Below are positions 9,201 through 18,139 of a stretch of 20,908 bases of DNA, in pieces; the stretch's first letter is position 1; the number at the start of each line of letters is the position of its first letter. Both the position numbers and the translations under genes were made by a program. Under the pieces are notes generated by a model, which was given only the letters and a program-made list of their open reading frames with translations, ran no database searches and had not been told where the DNA came from. Source of the stretch: Candolleomyces eurysporus. Lineage: Eukaryota > Basidiomycota > Agaricomycetes > Agaricales > Psathyrellaceae. The DNA lies in the NCBI GenBank assembly GCA_027579435.1, contig JANBPK010001356.1:1-20908 (forward strand), in the 5' to 3' direction.

Positions 9201-10945
9201 AGAGTTTTGGGGGGAATAGTGAACTTGTATCCGCACTTGCTCATGCAATGGCTGCGGGTCAAGGCTCGGACGACCCTAGCTATGAGGAAGCGATGAGTGG
9301 GCCAGAGAAAGAGAAGTGGATGGAGGCTGTACGAGCGGAGGTTTCTCAGATTGAGAAGATGCACACTTACGACATTGTTGAGGCCGATAAACGCGACATC
9401 TCCAACATTATTGGGTCTCGTTTCGTTCTTCGACGGAAGCGCGATTCTCAAGGCAATATCTCGCGTTACAAGGCTCGCCTCATTGGAAAGGGGTTCTCTC
9501 AGCGTCCAGGTATCGATTTTAACGAAACTTTCGCACCTACCATTCGCCCCACAACTTTACGCCTCATTCTATCGCTCGGTGCCACTCTCAACGCTACCAT
9601 AGAGCAAGCCGATGCGAAGAACGCTTACCTCAATGGCGTCTTACCCCCTAACGAGATCATTTACATGCACATTCCACCGATTCTCTACGATTTTCACCCC
9701 GACTTGGTTCAACAACTCAACAGGGCTCGATCCGAAGGCAAAATTCTAGTCCTCCGTCTCTGGCAACCCCTCTATGGTACCAAACAAGGCGGTAACAAGT
9801 GGTACGAAGAGCTATGCGATGTCCTCACGAAAATCGGACTCACCAGATCGAATGCTGACCATTCACTCTTCTACTACTTCAAATCCCCGGTCACCTATTG
9901 CCTTCTCGGCGTCGCTACTGACGACTTTACCTATGTCGCCGACTCTAACGGAACCGTTTCGTCGTTGAAGGGAAGTATGAGCAAGTTTATGGAGCTAGTG
10001 GAACTTGGGGAGTTGAACTGGATCTTGGGGATCGACGTTCAGAGGGATCGAGAGGCACATACTATTTCACTCTCTCAGTCCTCCTATATCAGTCAGATTC
10101 TCGAGCGCTTCGGGATGACTGAAGCTCACAACGCTTCGACCCCACTCGAGCCCAACGTCGACCTCACCCCCGGTTCGCCTCATGTCTCCCCCGTTCTACT
10201 TACATCCGAGGAGAAGTCTCGCTATCGCGAACTTGTTGGTCTCCTAATGTACCTCAACGTTATGAGCCGCCCAGACCTCGCCCAGGCACTCGCAGTCCTC
10301 GCCCGCTTCCTTGAACGACCCCATACAACACACATGGAAGCCTTACGCCACGTTCTTCGCTATCTCAAAGCCACCAAAGACTACCATCTCACTCTAGGAG
10401 GAAGGGACTTCGTCCTTTCTGGCTATTCGGACACCAATTGGGGAATGGAGCTTCACCGGCACTCCATTTCGGGTTACCTCTTCTCCGTTGGAGGGGGAGT
10501 TATTTCCTGGAGTTCAAAGAAGCAACCGATCGTCACCCTTTCGTCTACCGAATCCGAGTATGTCGCACTCACCCAGGCTTCGAAGGAGGCCGTTTGGCTT
10601 CGCTCATTATCTCGGGAGATCTTACCTATCGTTGGGCTTGGCGCTTACGTCGAGGATTTCCATCCTATGGTTCTTTACTGCGATAACCAGGGCGCGATCA
10701 AGCTTTCAACCAATCCGGTCTTCCATGCTCGTACGAAACACATCGACATCCAGTTTCACTACGTCTGTCAGACTATCACCAGTCGGGACTTACGACTCAT
10801 CTACTGCCCGACCGACATCATGGTTGCCGATATTCTTACCAAGCCCCTCGCAAAGATCAAGTTTGCGAAATTCAGAAGTATGATGGGGGTCTTGGGGCCT
10901 AACAAAGAACACTCTGACGGTGCTCGCATCGAGGGGGAGTGTTAG
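6230..10945 (+). CDS. Copia-type Gag-Pol polyprotein, 1571 aa, intact
   Basis: This single frame encodes all retrotransposon proteins. Gag (about residues 15-235) is followed by a CCHC knuckle, C260-x2-C-x4-H-x4-C273. The protease motif is D357-C-G-A-S, with Cys in place of the usual Ser or Thr. The integrase has an HHCC zinc finger (H495, H500, C530, C533) and a DD35E core (D561, D624, E660). An acidic Glu/Asp-rich low-complexity linker spans about 863-903. Reverse transcriptase (about 1044-1285) has the first catalytic Asp at 1128 (QADAKNAYLNG) and A-T-D1231-D1232 where most copia enzymes have YVDD. RNase H (about 1395-1520) has D1401, E1441 (STESEY), D1485 and D1506. The start codon lies in the primer binding site and the TAG stop is inside the 3' LTR. 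No frameshift separates gag and pol. Confidence 0.97.
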   Translation: MSPGSDSVTISKLYRLKEDGSNWATYRDRTLDHLKGKGLRSHLNGRIPKPVELVDHKGFTYLPTDTEFEEPLSSVAIQHFENDASSYDQNEGLGSDIINNTIPTAVYREIHHLPTLFDKWKALCGMFEHRGNAVQIDILMKLQSAKYTSGSMRSFLSQLTEWRDDLLDNDYHITDSQFVTFISSSLSGATEYRTFISAIDSAAEVAGVSLTSEVLKKRLIAEYEARNGTKSTSQSGSTALAATRANDNTRGKKKRSDYYCTICKTNGHSKERCFAEGGGRADQAPEWYKKKQAERLAQQNRNANVATTSGSTTSNSNSSTTQTNSTYTCVVEGVHCTPKPVAMSTIKAPTYQGIILDCGASDHFTPDRSLLTDFIELPEYTRVADNRGVYIEGKGTMKVELPMGKGQPPTTLTLTNVYCAPSFVFTLVSTTRMDLAGYNIHQGGGISTIVAPNGLTIGHVPLSQGLYRVTDPIGGADRSGPLYANSTSMSLMEFHVAMGHRSFGDLRKMVEGGMIEGVRIKDIKGMPPVCRVCVEAKAVHKPFPKSKSPAPTQYGEEVSSDVWGPASIESLGRKKYFSLFIDRYSHETRAFFLHRKSDTLDSYQRYEAWVRVQRNSVIKKLRSDRGGEYIGAEFTAHLEHQGTVCKLTTHNSPQSNGIAERAMGYHVSTARALLIQSGLPTRLWAEAIRFSVWLHNRSFTTAVPQLKTPFEIVTGMKPNLANLRPWGSKVLVKNLEAGKLESRVREGQYLGLDEESAGVRMYWPEKKTVTVEREVFFDVPDARTIAVEGERNTEENETDYVYIFDDNASSPQNRQINFHFPQEFDDNPSDLVKSVPTSPDPSPPPSPSLPALDDDDNFIPPLMEESDDEDDEEEEDDEEEEDDEEIERELLREEEEEREDEGENSPSPTLPVVPEPHQDDVMPGHFNTVESTQSHNSPIRAQRNAAPRPGFYKETRTYNRRNTTAPQQPMQESNLAAFIAELDEALGQEGQSFGGNSELVSALAHAMAAGQGSDDPSYEEAMSGPEKEKWMEAVRAEVSQIEKMHTYDIVEADKRDISNIIGSRFVLRRKRDSQGNISRYKARLIGKGFSQRPGIDFNETFAPTIRPTTLRLILSLGATLNATIEQADAKNAYLNGVLPPNEIIYMHIPPILYDFHPDLVQQLNRARSEGKILVLRLWQPLYGTKQGGNKWYEELCDVLTKIGLTRSNADHSLFYYFKSPVTYCLLGVATDDFTYVADSNGTVSSLKGSMSKFMELVELGELNWILGIDVQRDREAHTISLSQSSYISQILERFGMTEAHNASTPLEPNVDLTPGSPHVSPVLLTSEEKSRYRELVGLLMYLNVMSRPDLAQALAVLARFLERPHTTHMEALRHVLRYLKATKDYHLTLGGRDFVLSGYSDTNWGMELHRHSISGYLFSVGGGVISWSSKKQPIVTLSSTESEYVALTQASKEAVWLRSLSREILPIVGLGAYVEDFHPMVLYCDNQGAIKLSTNPVFHARTKHIDIQFHYVCQTITSRDLRLIYCPTDIMVADILTKPLAKIKFAKFRSMMGVLGPNKEHSDGARIEGEC
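10931..10939 (+). other. Polypurine tract of the copia element
   Basis: GAGGGGGAG immediately precedes the TG of the 3' LTR, the expected site for plus-strand priming. It also encodes the EGE near the polyprotein C-terminus. Confidence 0.9.
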
Positions 10946-11296
10946 AGGTATAACTCATTCACATTTCGTTTTACTGCTTATCTATTATTCTCTCGTCATT
11001 TCTATTCGATGCTCCACCCCGTAATCATTTTTATTCATTGCTTATTTATCCTTCTTTACTCTTATTTCTTTTGTCTCATATTCACAGTGTATAAGTAGCT
11101 TAGCCTTGCATTCTCACACCTCAGACGAATCTTTCATCTGAGCTGTGAGTATCCTATGTTTCTCTCATCGTTCCAATCATAGCTAATGTGTAGATAGCTT
11201 TCTTATCTATCTACAGGTACTTTAATAGACGAATCTTTCATCTGAGCTCTTTCTTATCTATCTACAGTTTCACTCGACTCGACTCAGATTTCGACA
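10940..11296 (+). repeat. 3' LTR of the copia element
   Basis: It is 357 bp, identical to the 5' LTR except at 10967 (C, versus T at 5897), 11107 (T, versus C at 6037) and 11170 (G, versus A at 6100). All three are transitions in a CpG context. The polyprotein stop TAG (10943-10945) overlaps its first bases. The target duplication ACCTG follows at 11297-11301. Confidence 0.96.
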
Positions 11297-12945
11297 ACCT
11301 GTTGAGTCGTAACCCTTCTTTGGTTTGTTCTTATCTGCCACAGCTCTGTGTTCATAGCATGTTGGTGGCTACAACGGAATGGGTCAGAAACGGATGATAC
11401 AATTGGAACACATTCAAAAGACACACACCTCAACTGTCTCAGAGGTACTGGCCAAGTGCTCCTCATAGGGTACTGATGGCATCATGTAACCACACCCATC
11501 AGCAAGCCTAGGTGCCTCCTGTGAGCTGTTGATGTGGATATGGTTGCAGACAAAGTTGCCGTCGCCAACCAGATAGCGGTAGTACTGATATCTAGGGGGT
11601 TTCAGCTGTAATTATAGTTGAGGAGGGGATGCATAGATGACACACAAAGGCCCTCTGGATTTCCAATCTGGTGGAAGATTCACCCCAACCTGAGGGCAGA
11701 CGGCACAATACAGAGCCAGTTCGGCCTTTCCTGGTTTCTCCTGTTTCTTTGAATGACCAAATCCGTACCGTTTCAGATTGGTTATGTGGTTCCACTGCTG
11801 CCAAACACGACTGAGCTCTCGTTTGTGATCCTAAAGTCCCGATGTCATGAACATCAACAATGAACAGAACTAGAGAAGAGAGACAAACATACGGGTGCTA
11901 TGTCGGGGAATATGTAATTGGTGAGCCTTCTCAAGATGGACATGTATGCATCAGTAGATAGATGAGCATGAACCTTGAACGAGTGGAAGTGCTTGAGGAC
12001 AGAGATAGAGAAGGCGGTTGCAATATCTGTTGAAGTGGCTGGGTAAAATCCCATAGCCAAATATTGGAGATCTATCGGAATAGCCCCGGAGCACATGCAA
12101 GGATAAACGGGGAGCTGGTGAATGCCGTTGGTGTGAACAAAGGTCACAATCTTGCCAGACCCGATGTGTTTGTAGGCAGGAACGGCCCCAAACGTTGGAT
12201 CATCTTCCTCCAGTCTGTCATCAGAGAGGATACCATTGAAGTCCAGGAGACGATCCTGCATCTCCTCCATAGTATGTTTGTATTGGGGACATACCAAGCC
12301 ATTGTGTCCCAGACAGAGGATGGCACCTGTCCGCCAAAGCCAAGACGGCTGAAAAAACATGCCGTTCCACCATTCAACCCTATGCAATAGGTTAGATTTA
12401 TGGGAAGCTCTCAAGCATGTTTGGCAAGTGTTGACTGAGCCAACACAATCAGAACACCTCCAGAGAGATGGGGTGGGCTTGTGGCATTCCTGACAGATCG
12501 TTGATGCTTTGCCTTCGTTTTCCAGCAGTCTCGAAAGGTGGTCTTCTTCACGAGTGTCCATCCAAGCTTTCATGTAGTCGTGTGATGTCTTAGATAAGTT
12601 CAATTGGATTAGCAAGGAGCTGACAGAATTATGTCAAGTGGGCCTAACCTTCCCATCGGAGGTTCCTCCCGTCTGACAGCGAAACACGTTCGGATTGAGA
12701 ATATCTGGTCCATCATTAGGCAAAGCAGGGAAGCCATCATACCCCAGAGATGGTCCGTCATCCAGGTTCTGACAGTGATTCATATAATCAGAACGATCTG
12801 GGGTGGAGTCTCTCCGTCGCCTCTTGCGGCTTGTGGTTGCGCCGGGTAACACAGTCTTGGAGGAAGAAGCCAAAAGTGGTCTTTGACTGCCTCTTCTTTC
12901 TCGTTTAGGAACCAATCGATCCTTTCTTCCTCATGTTGTTGTCAT
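11297..12945 (-). pseudogene. KDZ transposase, N-terminal part with CxC2 cysteine cluster
   Basis: Exons on the minus strand are 1 (12945-12649), 2 (12588-11893), 3 (11830-11646), 4 (11591-11429) and the start of 5 (11368-11297, then the copia insertion). Introns are 60, 62, 54 and 60 nt with GT-AG ends and matching phases. Exon 1 is basic (SRKRRRRDS, likely nuclear localisation). Exon 2 carries the CxC2 cluster typical of KDZ proteins: C131-x2-C134, C144-x2-C147, C154-x2-C157, then His residues, near WWNGMFF. Exon 4 contains YRYLVGDGNF, whose Asp (11563-11561, about residue 403) is the probable first catalytic residue of the RNase H-like core. With the other half the model totals about 1049 codons, usual for the family. 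The only defect in this half besides the insertion is at the start: ATG at 12945 is followed in frame by TGA at 12933-12931, so either a nonsense mutation or another start applies. Confidence 0.87.
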
Positions 12946-13217
12946 CTTGGAAAGTGTATATTGAACAAAACCATCCTTGGGGATTATGATGGTTGACGGA
13001 GCCATATCAATGGGCCCGAAGGTCGCAGTACGAGTGGTGAGTTAGAGATGGAGAGTGGAGAAATATTCTTGAGCACCTGGAGTATAAATACAAGCGCATT
13101 GCCACCCAAAAAACCAGCTTAGCCTCCGAACTGCCTTGCAATCTGATATCTTCAACTCTTATCACCTGTTCTCCACTGCCTTTCACTGCCTTAACGACCA
13201 CCTTGTTGATCCTCATC
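12946..13217. promoter_or_regulatory. Divergent promoter between the KDZ gene and the plus-strand gene at 13218
   Basis: This 272-bp spacer separates two head-to-head genes. TATAAATA at 13083-13090 lies about 130 bp upstream of the plus-strand ATG, followed by a pyrimidine-rich leader (13140-13215), as in many fungal promoters. I see no equally clear TATA element for the minus-strand KDZ gene. Confidence 0.6.
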
Positions 13218-15747
13218 ATGGATTCCGACAAGGAATATCTAGGAGCCGTCAAGACGGAGCCGTCAAAGGACTCCAACTTGACGGACACTGACTCACTCCT
13301 GGACGGGTCAGCTGGCATCCGTCCCCGTCATATTCCCGATTTAACGGAGCTACCGCCGACCAAGGAATCGAAGACCAGTCTCCTGTTTTCGAAGTCTCAA
13401 AGAGACTACTTAGAATCCCTGAGGTCGGAGTACAAGGCAACAACGAAGCAGGACCTCCGGGCTGAACTTGCACTGGCAGCAGCTGAGCATATGCTCGACC
13501 GTTTAGAGAAGAAGGGAACTAAGAAAAGCAAAGGGGAGCGGGCTTCTTTTCGCCAGGTATAGCCACCAACTTAGCATTCCGAATTTGATCACTGAACATA
13601 TTCTTCCAAACGTAGAATGTTCGGCGCTGGTTCCAGCAAAATTGCCGTGCTGAAAGGGATCTTCCTCGGTGGGCATATGCGTGGACGGGTAGACGGGTTT
13701 ACTATTACAAGCACCCAGAGCCAGTCATGACGGAATGGAAGGATTTACGTCGCGCAGCGGGAGAAGATGTTCCAGATTCCGATATCGACCAGGATGAAGA
13801 GGCGGAGAGTTCGGACGATGAACAGGACACGGGCCTGGGAGACGATGGAGCACCGCTACCAGGGAAACAGCCGCTAAAGTCGAAAGCTACCCAACCGCAG
13901 AAGCGTCCCCAAGTCAAGTATTTTCAGACTGCACTCTCCAACGTCTACGGGCGTCTGTCTCCTACTCTCCGCAAGACCTATGAGAAAGAGGCAATCGAGT
14001 GGAAGATGAAAGGTCCCGATGAAGCGACAAAGCGAAAGTGAGTTCTGGATATTTATAAGCAGCTATTGTAACTCGCCTGACAGTTCTACATTCTGCTAGA
14101 CTTGCTGAAAAGTATTTGGCCCGTCTTGCCCGCCATTTCGCTGACACGGTCCATAAACAGATGGGAGTCCGTCTTGCTATGCTGGTCACCTATGTCGTGC
14201 CCAACGGCAATACAGCAGCATGTATGTTTGGTATTCTGTGTCCTCATGTCACCAAGACTGACCAATCTGCCAGCGTTTGTTGACTACACCGAGGAGTTTG
14301 GTGGTCGTTCCTTCAGCAAAGACTTTGGCCTGGAAATAGAGAAGTCCGCAATCCTGACGCATTGGGGAGCCTACGCCAAAGGGGAGTTTGATGACGGTGA
14401 TCAGAGTGACCAGGTGGACGAGGCTCAGATTCGTAAACGGGGGAAACCACTTCTGAAGTTGGAGTTGAACAAGTACGGCGAGCCCATAATTCCCGACCCG
14501 ACGGCAATCCCTGCTGGAGAACAACCAAACCAGTACCTTCCCCGACTCATTCGCAATATTGTGATCTATAATTATGGTAAGTATATTTCTCTCTCTATCT
14601 AGGCTAGTTAGGGACTGACAACACTTTGGGTGTAGCTCGTTCATGCGGGCACGAACCGAAGGACGTCGGTCCACCCTGGTCCAGGATGGCAGAGAATGTA
14701 AGGGACTACATTGGCAGCGAGTATCTTCCCGACGATTTTGTACAGTATTGGAAGGAGCCTACCGGCATTACCGTCAAGCCAGCACGAAAGATCCTGCAGT
14801 TCTGGTATGGCCGGCAGCAAGAGAAACAGATCCCTCTTGACATCCATAATTATTGGGATGGAGAAGCTCTAGTTCCCCATGAGCCACGACAACTCCTTGA
14901 TATCGATGACCAGGACCCAGATTTCGAGGACGATGTCGAAACCCTCCACATCCCGATTGCTCCCAGATCTCCAAAGAAGTCAGCCAAGTCGGGCGGAAAG
15001 GGACGGAAGAAACGGCAGAGTGCGAAAATTAGAGAGGTCGACGCTGCAGTAGAAGTCCCAGACCAACAGGTAGATGTTGAGATAAGTTCCGCTCGGCTAA
15101 CTCAGACAATGGGCAAAGAGACGGCGGTTGCGACCGGAGGCGGACAATCGGTGAAAATCAAGCCTCGCCCTCGTGGAAGAATTGATCGGATCGTCCGATC
15201 AGATACTGAGTCGGATGCAACTCCTCCGTCACAGGCTCATACCTCCCCCACCACAACTCCTCTCACTCCTCTTCGTCCGTCTCCTCAAATTATCATTGAT
15301 TCAGCCCTTGACAACCTGGCCACCGACCCAGACCTTGCAATGCTCGACGAATCTATTCGTAATCTGGCGATAGGAGCACTTAAGCGACATATCAATAGGT
15401 CGCAGGCAACATCAGGATCGCCTGTGGAGAATTTCATGGAAATCGACAGCTCAAGTACATTGAAGCGTCCTCAGCTACCTATTCCCTCTAGCTCTACAAT
15501 CACCCCTTCTGACCCTATTTCGACACCAACAAAAATTTCACAGTCATCGACGTCCGTTCAGCTACCCATACCGAATGCGACCACGTCCGACGCTATTCCA
15601 ACAGCTACCACCATTCAGTTACCGCCCCCCGTGAAGCAGGGTCGACGACGGAAGACAGAAGAAGAGGCATTGCTGGAAATGGCAAAGGCAGCCGGAGCAA
15701 AGTCGGGACCACGAAGACCACGGAAGGTGGCGAAACTGAATGGTTGA
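13218..15747 (+). CDS. Five-exon nuclear-type protein with homeodomain-like WFQQN region, 765 aa
   Basis: Exons are 13218-13556, 13616-14037, 14100-14221, 14274-14576 and 14636-15747 (TGA). Introns of 59, 62, 52 and 59 nt have consistent phases. The ATG sits in a good context (ATCATGG). Residues about 57-130 contain SKSQRDYLESL and, across the first splice junction, VRRWFQQNCR. The latter resembles the recognition helix of homeodomain-like helix-turn-helix proteins (WFxN). An acidic segment (DSDIDQDEEAESSDDEQD) follows, then a conserved-looking helical region through KLAEKYLARLARHFADTV and FVDYTEEFGGRSF. The last 300 residues are Ser/Thr/Pro-rich, ending in a basic GRRRKTEEE and RRPRKVAK, a likely nuclear signal. 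I recall similar mushroom-specific proteins of unknown function but cannot name the family. It is divergent from the KDZ gene and intact. Confidence 0.75.
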
Positions 15748-15925
15748 TATTGGAGACTGTTGGTTCCTTTACTGAACACATTAATTAAGTATTAGATTCC
15801 AGCTGGTTCGTCAATCTACTATACTGTATTAGCTTGAGAGAGGTAAACATGAGATGTAGGATTGAAGTAGTCAACAATGAATAAATACACATGTGTCGTT
15901 GTAGCAAAGAGTCAGTAATGAGGTA

Positions 15926-18139
15926 TCATTGACCGGGCATGAGGATACTGGCTGCGATGTTTGAGGAACTTGGCTGCGGGACGGACCTCGAACTGGCAGA
16001 GTCGAGCTCGGCCGCCCTTCTCCCTGTCTTCCCTCCACCCGACCAATTGGGAGGNACTTGAATGCTCCCAGAGACGGTTGAATCGTGTAGGTCTCCGTCT
16101 GCCATATCCGACAAGGGAATACCCAAAGACCTGTCACAATCACTTACCGTGCCTGATAGCGTTGACCGTCGGCCACTCCCAGATGCCACACTATAATTTG
16201 TGAACCGTCGATCGAGGTCGGAGCTGGTGATTGTCGTTCCCCACACAGGCCCACTGTCCCTTCCGAAAGAATGTGGACCTGCGGGCGATGAAAGCAGTCT
16301 TGGAACCTCTGCTGCAAAATGGTTGGGTATCGAAGCTTGCGACGGAAAGATTGCTTTGGGCGAAACGGTGGTGCCAAGGAGCCTGTTCTCTTGGAGTGTT
16401 GCTGGATATCCGTGAGGACTGCTATTTTGCTGGGTGACCATGACTGCCAACGCGTTCAGCCTTTGGTCGACTGAGTCCAATCTTTGGAAAAGAGCCTCGT
16501 TTTGCTGTCTAAAATACCCCTCTATTGTTCAAAGAAGCTGGACCGCAGTAGCACTGCCGACGTCCCCATCACGAGATTGCTGGACGTTTCGTTGGATAGT
16601 TGTGATCGTCCTCTCGAGATCGGCAGATTGTTGTTGGTTGTGTTCTGTCATCTCATGACGAAGTGTTTGAACCTGCTTCTCAACATCACCGAGTTGGCCC
16701 TGGAGACTCTGAATGGCTTTCTCGTTCTCCTCAACCCACTTGCTCCAAAGCTGCCGGTCTCCTTCAAACCTCTCAAATTGCTTCTCCGATGATGACTGAA
16801 AGAGATTGAGCTGCGTCCGATTGTCCATGGAGTGAACCAGTTGATCCGTAGCATTGAGTCTTTCCTCGGTTGTGGCTCGAAACGAGTGCAGATCGCTCGC
16901 CACCTTCTCCTGACCGCGCTTCAACAACTCAACCTCCTGCCGTATTCCCTCCCCTTCAGCTGCATGTCGATGAAGTGCTCTCAATTGACCCTGTACATCC
17001 GCAACCTCCCCTTCCAAAGAAGCAGCCCGCTCGAAGAGTTTTGAGATCTCGGTCATTGATCGTTCGGAACCATTGACGGGAGGAACGAGTTTGGGGCTTG
17101 GTTGCTGGCTGCCTGGACTAGATGTTATTGAACTCGATGACGCTCGCGCGTCGTTGGGTGTGGGGACCTGCAGCCCATCAGGTGATAAAGCCTTCAATAG
17201 AGTTTGTAAGTCGATCTTGACACCGGTTAATGAATATACGGTCGGAATGGTGGGGGTCTGTGGAGAAGGGAACGGACGTACATCGGCATCGCGAGCTCTT
17301 GAGCGGGTGGAAGGTCCAGTCGTTCCTGCTGGTTGTTTCGATCCGCCAGGCTGCTCATCTAGGTCCGATGGCCCAGCTTCTCCCTTGATTCTGGCGGTCG
17401 CCTTCTGCTTCCGTCCAGTTTTCCTTCCCGTCATGGTTCCGTCATCTCCATCTCTTTTCCCCATCTTCACAGCGCGAGTTGCCGCCTGCTTCACTGTTGC
17501 CTTCGCCTTCCCCTTATTCGTCTTTTCCGCTAGTGGAGCATGAGAGGTTGCTTCTGCAACGACCGCTTTGATTTTCTTGTTCTCCGCTGCCGTCAAACCT
17601 TCCACCCAATCGTTCTGCAGGTAGCTGCAGGGCTTCTTAACCCGCTTGCACCAGTCACAGGTTCTACTCGTAGCGGGGTTGAGGGGAATGTAGCAGACTA
17701 CATTCGATTGAACGCATTTCTCGCAACGGACCGGGTACTTGATTAGGTTTGGTGCCGAGGGTTCGTCTCGTAAGTTCGAAGGTGAGTCCTCGTCACCTGT
17801 TGACATTTCTTCATCGTCCCTTCGTGTCCGCTTGGTCGGGTTGTTTTGGTTTCCGTAAGGCATCGGGTCCGACGATTTCTGTTTCTGGAGAGTTGGTCGA
17901 CCCCGTTCTACATCAATTACCATCGCAATGTCCTCCTCACCCTCGGCATCAGCTTCCCCCTCCTCCCTGTCCTCCCAATCCTCATCCCTGTCCCTGTATT
18001 CCCCCTCTTCCTCACCATAGTCTTCCACATCAGCGTTACCCACTCCCACACCGCTAGAACCCGCCCTAGATGCAGCCGCTCCAGTTAGACCACCCTCCGA
18101 AGTTGAGCCCGTTTTGTTGTCATCGATATAATCCGGGTG
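15926..18139 (-). pseudogene. Zn2Cys6-type, coiled-coil protein gene, main part (5' end split off by a MITE)
   Basis: Reading from 18139, the frame continues from the upstream exons at 19348-18980. It encodes an acidic low-complexity region, then C-x2-C-x6-C-x11-C-x2-C-x6-C (codons 17725-17627). That is the exact spacing of the fungal Zn(II)2Cys6 binuclear cluster, a DNA-binding domain. A basic Ala/Lys/Thr-rich stretch and long heptad-rich coiled coils (about 17060-16430) follow. Codon 16531-16529 is TGA, yet the same frame continues as a coiled coil (TIEGYFRQQNEALFQRLDSV), so I read it as a nonsense mutation. The frame ends with TGA at 15928-15926. A GTAAGT...CAG segment (16147-16099, 49 nt) may be an intron; if spliced, the C-terminus changes and ends at 15871. 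The cluster is internal, unlike the usual N-terminal position in transcription factors. An ambiguous base is at 16055. Confidence 0.72.

Larger units (their letters stand above)
5870..11296 (+). mobile_element. Complete Ty1/copia LTR retrotransposon inserted in the KDZ gene
   Basis: The element is 5,427 bp with two 357-bp LTRs that begin TG and end CA. It is flanked by a 5-bp target duplication ACCTG (5865-5869 and 11297-11301). A primer binding site, one uninterrupted gag-pol frame and a polypurine tract lie in the correct order. The domain order protease, integrase, reverse transcriptase, RNase H defines the copia (Pseudoviridae-like) superfamily. The LTRs differ at three positions only, and the reading frame is intact, so the insertion is young and may still be competent. 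It lies antisense to the KDZ gene it interrupts. Confidence 0.97.

Noticed and set aside
7034..9451. Minus-strand frames of 75-143 codons within the copia element
   Set aside because: They oppose the intact Gag-Pol frame, and no start, intron or domain supports them.
12634..12660. A 29-30-nt intron ending at TGTCAG after the KDZ exon 1 donor
   Set aside because: It is too short and gives the wrong frame; the TCTAAG acceptor at 12589-12590 gives a 60-nt intron with a GCTAAT branch-like site and the family-typical frame.
16529..16580. An intron removing the TGA at 16531-16529
   Set aside because: The available GT donors with the ATTTTAG acceptor give the wrong phase or introns under 40 nt, whereas reading straight through continues the coiled coil.
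17073..18088. Several plus-strand frames of 70-156 codons
   Set aside because: They are antisense shadows of the Zn2Cys6/coiled-coil gene; the Pro/Leu-rich composition is the complement of its acidic and basic stretches.
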